This document shows, piece by piece, positions 1 to 5,974 of a stretch of 8,374 nucleotides of DNA. Under the pieces are notes generated by a model. It saw only the letters and a program-made list of their open reading frames with translations. It did no database searches and was not told the origin of the DNA. Each line of letters begins with the position of its first letter. Position 1 is the first letter of the stretch. The stretch is from Candidatus Aminicenantota bacterium (lineage in GTDB: Bacteria; Acidobacteriota; Aminicenantia; JAMOAD01): positions 1,864 through 10,237 of the forward strand of contig JALXDT010000344.1 of the NCBI GenBank assembly GCA_027070475.1, in the 5' to 3' direction. The translations under genes and the position numbers were made by a program.

Positions 1-490
1 GAATTATTTCTTTTGAACTTCTTTTTTTTACAAAATTTCCTAAATTCTTATCAGGAACAAATATAATTCTTTTTTGGGGGAGACTTTCAACGATTCTTAC
101 AGCATTGGCGGAGGTACAAACAATATCAGTTAAAGTTTTGGTTTCTGCTGTTGTATTAATATATGAGACTACAGCCGCGTCAGGGTACCTTTTTTTTAAC
201 TCTTTTAATTTGCTGACATCCACCATTTCTGCCATTTCACAGTATGCTTCTTTTTCAGGTAATAGAACCTTTTTATCAGGGTTTAATATTTTTGCTGTTT
301 CAGCCATAAAAGAAACACCTGCAAAAACTATTATTTTTGAAGAAAGAGTAACAGCTTTTTTGGCTAACTCAAGGGAATCCCCTAAAAAATCTGCGATTTC
401 CTGCACCTCTTTTCTTTGATAGTTGTGAGCCAGGATAATGGCATTCTTTTCTTTTTTTAATCTTTCTATTTCTTTTACTATGTTCTTCAT
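1..490 (-). CDS. nadA: Quinolinate synthase NadA, 5' part (runs off left edge)
   Basis: This enzyme condenses iminoaspartate with dihydroxyacetone phosphate to make quinolinate in de novo NAD synthesis, using a [4Fe-4S] cluster in the cytoplasm. About 163 codons are visible of a family usually near 300. Seen: AHNYQ at 21-25 (His22, Tyr24), DFLGDS at 34-39, Cys84 in a YCEMAEM context, SYINTTAE at 109-116 (Tyr110, Asn112) and CTSANAV at 125-131 (Ser127). These sit at a constant offset of 3 from the Thermotoga maritima active-site residues as I recall them (H19, Y21, C81, Y107, N109, S124), so Cys84 should be the first cluster ligand; the other two lie outside the window. The ATG at 490-488 is chosen because an in-frame TAG lies three codons upstream, so no longer start is possible. 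It has no Shine-Dalgarno site and may be leaderless. It is probably the first gene of a leftward unit and diverges from the thioredoxin gene. Confidence 0.96.
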   Translation of the reverse strand, partial: MKNIVKEIERLKKEKNAIILAHNYQRKEVQEIADFLGDSLELAKKAVTLSSKIIVFAGVSFMAETAKILNPDKKVLLPEKEAYCEMAEMVDVSKLKELKKRYPDAAVVSYINTTAETKTLTDIVCTSANAVRIVESLPQKRIIFVPDKNLGNFVKKRSSKEII

Positions 491-495
491 TTGAA

Positions 496-525
496 ACTAT
501 ATCATTAAACTTTAGTTTTTTTCAA
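496..525 (-). promoter_or_regulatory. Probable sigma70-type promoter of nadA, placed for a leaderless mRNA
   Basis: On the minus strand there is TTGAAA (525-520), an 18-base spacer and TATAGT (501-496). The -10 ends only five bases before the nadA ATG, so transcription would start at or next to the start codon. A short inverted repeat, AAACT-TT-AGTTT (507-518), lies in the spacer. The region is very AT-rich, so chance matches are likely. The support comes from a -35/-10 pair at workable spacing together with the absence of an SD site for nadA. Confidence 0.5.
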
Positions 526-537
526 GATTTCCTCCCC
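505..537 (-). other. SD-preceded six-codon TTG mini-ORF upstream of nadA
   Basis: On the minus strand a perfect GGGGAGG (537-531) is followed after five bases by TTG (525-523), then AAA AAA ACT AAA GTT TAA, coding M-K-K-T-K-V and a stop at 507-505. It ends 14 bases before the nadA ATG and is out of frame with it. It would be translated only if transcription starts upstream of 537. It overlaps the proposed -35 box, so it and the leaderless promoter are alternative or dual-promoter explanations. It is the only strong SD near nadA, but such a short ORF may be chance. Confidence 0.25.
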
Positions 538-595
538 ATTTAAAGAAATTAATAAAAAAAAATAATGAAAAACAGAAGTCTCAATTTTTTTATTA

Positions 596-604
596 TGATA
601 TAAT
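596..604 (+). promoter_or_regulatory. Extended -10 promoter for the thioredoxin-like gene
   Basis: TGA-TATAAT (596-604) is a perfect -10 hexamer with the TGn extension. The -35 position (about 576-581) has no good match, which is usual for extended -10 promoters. The predicted start of transcription is near 611, giving a leader of about 17 bases that contains the SD AGAGG (617-621), six bases before the ATG at 628. Confidence 0.6.
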
Positions 605-627
605 AGCCGCAAAAAAAGAGGTTTAAA

Positions 628-960
628 ATGGAAAATAGTGTTAATAGTATAGAAAACTTTAACAAGATTGTTGAAGAAAAGAAAGGAGTTCTTTTTTACT
701 TTTCAACACCTACATGTAATGTTTGTAAAGTTTTAAAGCCAAAGGTTAAAGAAATGGTCTCTCAGAAATTTAAACACATGGAATTTTATTATGTTGATGT
801 TGAAGTGGCAAAGTCTCTTGCAGCAAGTTTATCTGTATTTACAATACCTACTATTCTTGTTTTTTTTGGAGGAAAGGAGTTTTTGAGGAAAAGTAGGTAT
901 ATTGGGATTAAGGAACTAGAAAACTATATAGAAAGACCATACTCCCTTCTATTTAACTAA
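628..960 (+). CDS. Thioredoxin-fold protein with C-N-V-C active site
   Basis: This 110-residue single-domain protein has no signal peptide or membrane segment, so it is probably a cytoplasmic thiol-disulfide oxidoreductase. Seen: a beta strand VLFYFSTP (21-28), the redox motif C30-N-V-C33 followed by Lys34, a central strand FYYVDVE (53-59), and the cis-proline loop T72-I-P74-T that faces the active site in the thioredoxin fold. The length is close to classical thioredoxin. The usual W-C-G-P-C is replaced: Thr29 stands where Trp is normal, and the dipeptide between the cysteines is Asn-Val instead of Gly-Pro, which should change redox potential and partner choice. It therefore belongs to the broad 'thioredoxin family protein' group, not TrxA itself, and its partner is unknown. 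The SD AGAGG lies six bases upstream. It looks monocistronic: ackA has its own promoter region 137 bases downstream, and I see no clear terminator between them. Confidence 0.88.
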   Translation: MENSVNSIENFNKIVEEKKGVLFYFSTPTCNVCKVLKPKVKEMVSQKFKHMEFYYVDVEVAKSLAASLSVFTIPTILVFFGGKEFLRKSRYIGIKELENYIERPYSLLFN

Positions 961-1035
961 AAGAAACGGTAAATATCTTGTTATTGTTTATTCTTTTATT
1001 CATCTATTATTAGGGTATTTTATTTTAATAGAAAA

Positions 1036-1063
1036 TTGATTTATTTTTTGTTAAAATTATAAT
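1036..1063 (+). promoter_or_regulatory. Likely promoter of the ackA-HEAT-cheR-cheY-OPT operon
   Basis: TTGATT (1036-1041), a 16-base spacer and a perfect TATAAT (1058-1063) lie upstream of ackA. The predicted start is near 1070, giving a leader of about 28 bases with the SD AGGAGG (1088-1093) four bases before ATG 1098. The surrounding 961-1097 interval holds no other gene. It is very AT-rich, so other -10-like hexamers are present. Confidence 0.55.
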
Positions 1064-1069
1064 TAACAA
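1048..1069. promoter_or_regulatory. Operator-like inverted repeat over the ackA -10 box
   Basis: TTGTTAA (1048-1054) and TTAACAA (1063-1069) are perfect 7-base inverted arms separated by eight bases. The repeat covers the proposed TATAAT, so a bound protein would block RNA polymerase. The arms resemble half-sites of the redox repressor Rex (TTGTTAA-N4-TTAACAA in some Firmicutes and Thermotogae), and Rex often controls fermentation genes, but the spacing here is four bases too long. It could also be chance in AT-rich DNA. Confidence 0.3.
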
Positions 1070-1097
1070 TTGTAATATTAGGAATTTAGGAGGAAAA

Positions 1098-2303
1098 ATG
1101 ATTATCATGGTCCTCAATTGCGGGTCTTCTTCTGTGAAGTATCAACTATTTGATATTAAAAAAGAAGAAGTTCTTGCAAAAGGTGTTGTCGAAAGAATTG
1201 GTCTTGATGGCTCAAGATTAAAGCATATGACTGAAAAAAAAGATGTTTTTATTGAAAGAGAAATCAATGATCATGATGAAGCAATAGAACTAATTATTAA
1301 AGTATTATCGGATGAAGATTATGGGGTTATTGAAAATATCGAGGAAATTAAAGCTGTTGGGCATAGGGTTGTTCATGGGGGAGAATATTTTACAGAATCA
1401 TCTCTTATTACAGAGGAAGTTATGCAAAGACTTGAAGAGTGTATCCCCCTTGCCCCATTGCATAATCCTGCTAATATTATGGGGATTAAAGCTATAAAAA
1501 AGATATTACCTGAGATTCCACAGGTGGCTGTTTTTGATACCTCTTTTCATCAATCAATGCCAGATTATGCTTATCTTTATGCTTTACCCTATGAACTTTA
1601 TGAGAAACGAAAAATCAGAAGGTATGGTTTTCACGGAACATCCCATAGATATGTTTCAAAAAGAGCGGCTGAACTGGCCAAATTGGATTACAATCAAGCA
1701 AAAATCATCACAGCGCATCTGGGTAACGGTGCTTCAATTACTGCAATAAAAAATGGTAAATCGGTTGATACATCGATGGGATATACTCCTCTGGAAGGTC
1801 TTGTTATGGGTACGAGAAGTGGAGACCTTGATCCTGCTATTCCTGTGGCTCTTTTAAGGGAAAATAGAATGAATCCTGCCTCGATAGATAATCTTTTAAA
1901 TAAAAAGAGTGGAGTACTTGGTATTTCAGGTATATCAAGTGATATGAGAGATCTTGAAAAGGCAGCTTCTAAAGGTGAAGATAGGGCGAAACTTGCTTTA
2001 ACCATATATGCTTATCGTTTAAAAAAGTATATAGGAGCATATCTTGCAGTATTGGGCGGTGCTGATATTATTGCTTTTACTGGTGGTATTGGGGAAAATT
2101 CCTCATTTATAAGAGAAAAGTCTCTTGAAGGTTTAGAATTTTTTGGTATAATCTTAAATAAAGAAAAAAATGAAAAGGCAAGGAAAAAGGAGGTTGATAT
2201 TTCTGCAAAAGATTCAAAGGTTAAAATTTTAGTAATACCAACAAATGAAGAACTTGTAATAGCAAGAGATACACAGGAAATCATAGAAAAGGAGGGGAAA
2301 TGA
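1098..2303 (+). CDS. ackA: Acetate kinase
   Basis: This enzyme interconverts acetyl phosphate + ADP and acetate + ATP in the cytoplasm. It is the ATP-yielding last step of acetate fermentation, normally with phosphotransacetylase (pta), which is not in view. At 401 residues it is full length for the ASKHA-fold family. Key residues sit at or within one position of the Methanosarcina thermophila numbering as I recall it: N7, S10, S12 and K14 in the N-C-G-S-S-S motif, R90 in GHRVVHGG, D147 in FDTSFH, H179 in YGFHGTSH, R240 in MGTRSGD, a GGIGENS loop near 328-335, and E384 in TNEELVIARD. The ATG at 1098 has the SD AGGAGG four bases upstream and gives the normal N-terminus; the Met codon at 1107 would sit too close to N7. 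It is the first gene of the five-gene run and overlaps the HEAT gene by ATGA. Confidence 0.98.
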   Translation: MIIMVLNCGSSSVKYQLFDIKKEEVLAKGVVERIGLDGSRLKHMTEKKDVFIEREINDHDEAIELIIKVLSDEDYGVIENIEEIKAVGHRVVHGGEYFTESSLITEEVMQRLEECIPLAPLHNPANIMGIKAIKKILPEIPQVAVFDTSFHQSMPDYAYLYALPYELYEKRKIRRYGFHGTSHRYVSKRAAELAKLDYNQAKIITAHLGNGASITAIKNGKSVDTSMGYTPLEGLVMGTRSGDLDPAIPVALLRENRMNPASIDNLLNKKSGVLGISGISSDMRDLEKAASKGEDRAKLALTIYAYRLKKYIGAYLAVLGGADIIAFTGGIGENSSFIREKSLEGLEFFGIILNKEKNEKARKKEVDISAKDSKVKILVIPTNEELVIARDTQEIIEKEGK

Positions 2304-4738
2304 GTGAAAATGAGGAATTAAAATATTATGAAAAAATGTTAGAATCTGAAGATTTAGAACAAGCTTTAATGGGGGTGCAAGTATTATCTCAAATTCCGGA
2401 TCAGGAAGCGAGAAGAATCTTAATAAATAAAGTTAACCATCCTCTTTGGCAGGTAAGAAATGCAATTGTGGAGGCTTTAATTGAAATTCTTGAAGAAAAG
2501 GATGTTCCTTTTTTGGTAGAGAAAATAAAATCACAGGATGCAAGGGAGAGAAATGCTGCAAGGTCAATACTTAAGGAGAGAGGGGATATAGTTATCCCAT
2601 ATCTTGTAAAAAATCTTGAAAGTGATGATGTGGATGTTAAAATTTTATCACTTAATACTCTTGGTATGGTGAAGGCAAGGGAAGCAATAGATTCTATTGT
2701 TAAGATGCTTGATGATCCTGATCAAAATGTAAGAGAAAGCGCAATAGAAGCTTTAGGGCTTTTAAAAGCTGAGCTTGAAGTTGAAGTTCTTACTGAAAAA
2801 ATGCTTCAAGAAGAGGATGAGTGGTCTAAAATTCCATACATTGTTTCACTTGGTGAGATTGGAGATTCATACCCTGTTCCCTATTTAATTGAATTTTTAG
2901 ATAATGAGATCTTACAGCTTCCTGCAATAGAAGCTCTTGGGAAAATTAAAGATGAAAGAGGTTTTTTCCCACTTCTTAAACTCTTAAAATCTGAAGATGA
3001 AGATATAATTACTCAGGCTGTTCTTGCAAGAGCAGAAATTCTTTCAAATATTAGAAAAAGGCTAAAGGAAGAGGAACTTGGGTGGGTTTTAGAGGAAATA
3101 AGAGAAAAAACAAAAAAAATAGTAAAGGGAGAATTAATAAGTAATGTGCTTCCTCTTGTAAAAAAATTTCAGAATGAAGATATAATAAAGGTGTTCGAAT
3201 CTCTCCATTTTATTAGTGCCAAGGTTTCATTAAGTAATCTTCTTCCATTTCTTGAAAAAGAGGAAATAAATGAAGCAGCTGAAAAATTACTTCTGGAAAA
3301 TGTTGAAGAGGACATTGATCCCTGGGAAATTTTAAATTCAGGGAAATATGGTAAATTTGTAGTAAAATCAATAATAAAATATATTGGTAAAAGAAAAAAA
3401 AGCAAAGACATAAATATGTTTTTTAAATGTATAGAATCTTCCTATGATCCTATTATTAAGATTTCAACTATAAAAGAGTGGGGTAATTGGTTAGAAAAAA
3501 AAGAGCTAAAAAAATTGATTGATCTTATGAAAACAGAGGAGGATGAGCAAATCTTAAGAGAAGCCATTCATCTTATAGCTGAACATAGAGATCTTGAAGA
3601 GGATATTAAGTCTTATGCTGAGGATGAAAATCCTATTATGAGGGAAGTTGCTATAAAAACCCTTGGAATAATGAAATCAGATTATCTTGATGAAAATTAT
3701 TCCCTCTTTTTAGGAGATTCCTCTCCAAGGGTAAGAGCTATGACTCTGAGAAGTCTTGGATATTATTATAAAGATAATAAAGATAAACTTGATAGTGATA
3801 AACTTAGTGCTATTGCAGCTCTTATTAATGATGATAACGATGAAGTCAAAGATGAAGTGATAATTTCTCTTGGTAGAATAGGCTCGAAAGAAGCTGTAGA
3901 AAGACTTCTTGAATTCGTAAATCCTGAATTGGATATAAACTTTTCTCTTCTTTTCTTTACTTTGACTGAATTAGAGGATGAAAGAATAAAAGAAAAACTC
4001 AAAGAAATAATAAGAGAAAATACAAATGAGCAATTTGTATATCTTGCCGTTGAAAACATAAGTAAGAAACCCGATCAATACTATTATGAAGAGTTGGTAA
4101 GAATGTTAGATACAGATGATGATTTCTTACTTATGGCTGTTTTGGAGGCTTTAAGCGAACTAACAATTGAAGATGAAGAGAAGCTTGATAAAATAAAATC
4201 AATATTAGAAAGCTCTTCGGATTTTAATATATTATCTTCTGCAATTAAAATTTTGGGGAAATCAAAATATTTTCCAGCAATAGATTCAATTAAAAAACTT
4301 ATCATTGATCAAAAAAAGGAATATCCAGATTTTTTGTTGGTTTCCATATTAGAAGCTCTGGAAAATATGAATGTATTCTGCACTAATTTAATTTACTTTA
4401 TGTTTACCAATAAAAAATTTCTTCCAGAACTTTATACCTATCTTGAAAAGATTTCACAATCACATAAAAATGAAACCTTCAAAATATATGAAAACCTCCG
4501 TTCATACAGTGAAAAGAGAGCTTTTCTTGCTGTTTACAGAAGAATTAAGGACAAAGAAAGTATTAATCACCTTAAATTGGCATTAAAAGAGAAAGCTGTT
4601 AGTGTAAGAGGTACAGCTTATTTGCATCTTTATTCTATTTTTAGGGAGAATAAAGATAGTTCAATAAAAACAATAGCTAAGCTTGATATAGATAAAATAG
4701 ACCCATTCCTTAAAAATTTTATCTTTGATTGGAGTTAA
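2300..4738 (+). CDS. Large HEAT-repeat protein linked to CheR/CheY
   Basis: This 812-residue, very acidic and Lys-rich protein is made almost wholly of paired amphipathic helices, with no signal peptide, membrane segment or recognisable catalytic motif. The N-terminal array (about 15-245) has regular HEAT/PBS-lyase-type repeats, for example DPDQNVRESAIEALGLL at 139-155 and a similar unit at 205-230. A less regular middle (about 250-385) is followed by a second array (about 385-690), for example the unit near 510-541 with DEVKDEVIISLGRIG. Such solenoids act as protein-binding scaffolds. It should be cytoplasmic. It overlaps ackA by 4 bases (ATGA) with GGAGG at 2291-2295, and cheR starts one base after its stop, so it is probably made with the CheR and CheY proteins and may bind one of them or a missing receptor or kinase. 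That role is inferred from context only. No close named family is recognised. Confidence 0.9.
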   Translation: MSENEELKYYEKMLESEDLEQALMGVQVLSQIPDQEARRILINKVNHPLWQVRNAIVEALIEILEEKDVPFLVEKIKSQDARERNAARSILKERGDIVIPYLVKNLESDDVDVKILSLNTLGMVKAREAIDSIVKMLDDPDQNVRESAIEALGLLKAELEVEVLTEKMLQEEDEWSKIPYIVSLGEIGDSYPVPYLIEFLDNEILQLPAIEALGKIKDERGFFPLLKLLKSEDEDIITQAVLARAEILSNIRKRLKEEELGWVLEEIREKTKKIVKGELISNVLPLVKKFQNEDIIKVFESLHFISAKVSLSNLLPFLEKEEINEAAEKLLLENVEEDIDPWEILNSGKYGKFVVKSIIKYIGKRKKSKDINMFFKCIESSYDPIIKISTIKEWGNWLEKKELKKLIDLMKTEEDEQILREAIHLIAEHRDLEEDIKSYAEDENPIMREVAIKTLGIMKSDYLDENYSLFLGDSSPRVRAMTLRSLGYYYKDNKDKLDSDKLSAIAALINDDNDEVKDEVIISLGRIGSKEAVERLLEFVNPELDINFSLLFFTLTELEDERIKEKLKEIIRENTNEQFVYLAVENISKKPDQYYYEELVRMLDTDDDFLLMAVLEALSELTIEDEEKLDKIKSILESSSDFNILSSAIKILGKSKYFPAIDSIKKLIIDQKKEYPDFLLVSILEALENMNVFCTNLIYFMFTNKKFLPELYTYLEKISQSHKNETFKIYENLRSYSEKRAFLAVYRRIKDKESINHLKLALKEKAVSVRGTAYLHLYSIFRENKDSSIKTIAKLDIDKIDPFLKNFIFDWS

Positions 4739-4739
4739 A

Positions 4740-5597
4740 ATGAAGATAGAGCAAATAAAAGAGGATGAACTGTTAATTGTTAAAAAATTACTTTATGAGC
4801 AGACAGGTTTAGCTTTTGAAGGAAGTCAGTGGAACTTTTTCAAAAAAAGGATAATTAAAAGGTTGGAAGAATCAAAATTTAACTCGCTGAAAGAATACAT
4901 AAGTTTTCTTAAATTTGACAGAAGAGGTAAGGAAGAATTAAAAGAGCTTTACAACCTGTTAACAGTCAATGAAACCTATTTTTTTAGAGAAATGCCTCAA
5001 CTCAAAGCTCTTGTTGAAGTTGTCATTCCGGAACTTCTTGAAAAAAAGAAAAAGGAAATTGTAAAAAGTATTAAAATATGGAGTGCTGCATGTTCAAATG
5101 GATCTGAACCTTACTCTATCGCCATTATGTTAAAAGAGTATGGGCTTACGGATAAGGGAGTGAAAATAAGCATTTATGGGACAGATATAAACTCAGAAGT
5201 TATTAATACAGCAAGATCCGGAATATTTTCAGAACCTGATTTGAGAAATACACCAGAGAATTATAAGAAAAAGTATTTTACAAAAAAAGGGAGTTTTTAT
5301 GAACTTAATGATGAAATAAAAAGGATGGTAACATTTAGTGTAGTTAATCTTTTTTCAAAGTCTCAGACATCAACCTTGAAAAATATAGATGTAATTTTTT
5401 GCAGAAATGTTTTGATTTATTTTAATCTTGAGTCAAAAAAGATAGTTGCTAACAATCTTTACGATAGCTTAAATCCAGGTGGATATCTATTTTTAGGGAT
5501 GTCAGATACTCTTTTTAAAGTAACTAACCTATTTTTATTGAAACCATTGAAAGGAGTGATGGTTTACAGAAAACCTGAAGGGGGTGGTATAAAATGA
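4740..5597 (+). CDS. cheR: CheR-type protein-glutamate methyltransferase
   Basis: CheR enzymes use S-adenosylmethionine to methylate glutamates on chemoreceptor signalling helices, setting adaptation. This 285-residue protein has the N-terminal all-helical CheR domain (about 1-75), then NETYFFRE at 77-84, SAM motif I SAACSNGSEPYS at 115-126, the acidic TDIN at 148-151, FCRNVLIYF at 220-228 and NPGGYLFLG at 245-253. The usual GEEPYS is GSEPYS here, with the second Glu kept. The stretch between YF (179-180) and VNLF (202-205) appears short, which may mean no receptor-tail pentapeptide is needed. ATG 4740 is preferred to the in-frame TTG at 4725 because GGAG (4731-4734) lies five bases before it and it follows the HEAT stop by one base. 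It overlaps cheY by ATGA. No receptor, CheB or CheA gene is in view. Being single-copy here, it could serve chemotaxis or another chemosensory output. Confidence 0.95.
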   Translation: MKIEQIKEDELLIVKKLLYEQTGLAFEGSQWNFFKKRIIKRLEESKFNSLKEYISFLKFDRRGKEELKELYNLLTVNETYFFREMPQLKALVEVVIPELLEKKKKEIVKSIKIWSAACSNGSEPYSIAIMLKEYGLTDKGVKISIYGTDINSEVINTARSGIFSEPDLRNTPENYKKKYFTKKGSFYELNDEIKRMVTFSVVNLFSKSQTSTLKNIDVIFCRNVLIYFNLESKKIVANNLYDSLNPGGYLFLGMSDTLFKVTNLFLLKPLKGVMVYRKPEGGGIK

Positions 5598-5965
5598 ATT
5601 TTTTATTAATTGATGATTCGGCGATAATAAGAAAAATGGTGAAAATAGCATTAAAAAAAGTCTTTAAAGGAGAAATTTTAGAGGCTGGGGATGGACTGGA
5701 GGCTTTAAATGTTCTCACAATGAATCCTGTAGATCTCATTATTTGTGATATAAATATGCCCAATATGGATGGTATGGAATTTTTATCAAGGGTAAAAGAG
5801 ACAGAGGATTTTAAGGACATTCCTGTTATAATGCTCTCTACTGAACAGGGAGAGGAGGATATAAAAGAAGCAATGAAGAGGGGAGCTGCCGCTTATCTAA
5901 AAAAACCTGTAAAACCTGATGTATTAATAAAAACCGTTTATGAAGTTTTAAAAAAATCCTATTAA
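5594..5965 (+). CDS. CheY-like single-domain response regulator
   Basis: This 123-residue protein is one complete receiver domain with no output domain. Seen: the acidic pair D7-D8, phospho-acceptor D52 in CDINMPNMDG, the switch Ser82 (in MLST), Tyr101 and Lys104 in YLKKP. These match E. coli CheY D12/D13, D57, T87, Y106 and K109 at a constant offset of 5, so the domain should be phosphorylated and undergo the usual T/Y switch. Function is probably through protein binding, to the flagellar motor or to a local partner such as the HEAT protein. It starts inside the cheR stop codon (ATGA), and a G-rich stretch (GGGGG, 5580-5584) lies about ten bases upstream, so translational coupling is likely. 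No cognate histidine kinase is in view. It could equally be a CheY, a Spo0F-like relay or a local regulator, so no symbol is given. Confidence 0.95.
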   Translation: MNFLLIDDSAIIRKMVKIALKKVFKGEILEAGDGLEALNVLTMNPVDLIICDINMPNMDGMEFLSRVKETEDFKDIPVIMLSTEQGEEDIKEAMKRGAAAYLKKPVKPDVLIKTVYEVLKKSY

Positions 5966-5974
5966 GGAGGAGAA

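Noticed and set aside
105..419. Plus-strand ORF of 104 codons
   Set aside because: It lies wholly antisense to nadA, whose minus-strand frame carries conserved active-site motifs; it has no recognisable domain.
1048..1069. A canonical Rex operator
   Set aside because: The half-sites match but the spacer is eight bases and not four, so it is listed only as an operator-like repeat.
961..1097. Terminator of the thioredoxin-like gene
   Set aside because: No stem followed by a T run was found; the only clear inverted repeat overlaps the ackA promoter.
1694..2284. Minus-strand ORFs inside ackA
   Set aside because: They are shadows of a gene with a full set of acetate kinase motifs; no domain is seen in them.
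3169..4305. Minus-strand Ser/Phe-rich ORFs inside the HEAT gene
   Set aside because: Ser/Phe/Leu-rich translation is the expected antisense of Glu/Lys/Arg-rich codons; no domain or SD is seen.
4725..4739. TTG start for cheR, adding five residues
   Set aside because: GGAG at 4731-4734 is well spaced for ATG 4740 and would lie inside the longer form; the TTG has no SD of its own.
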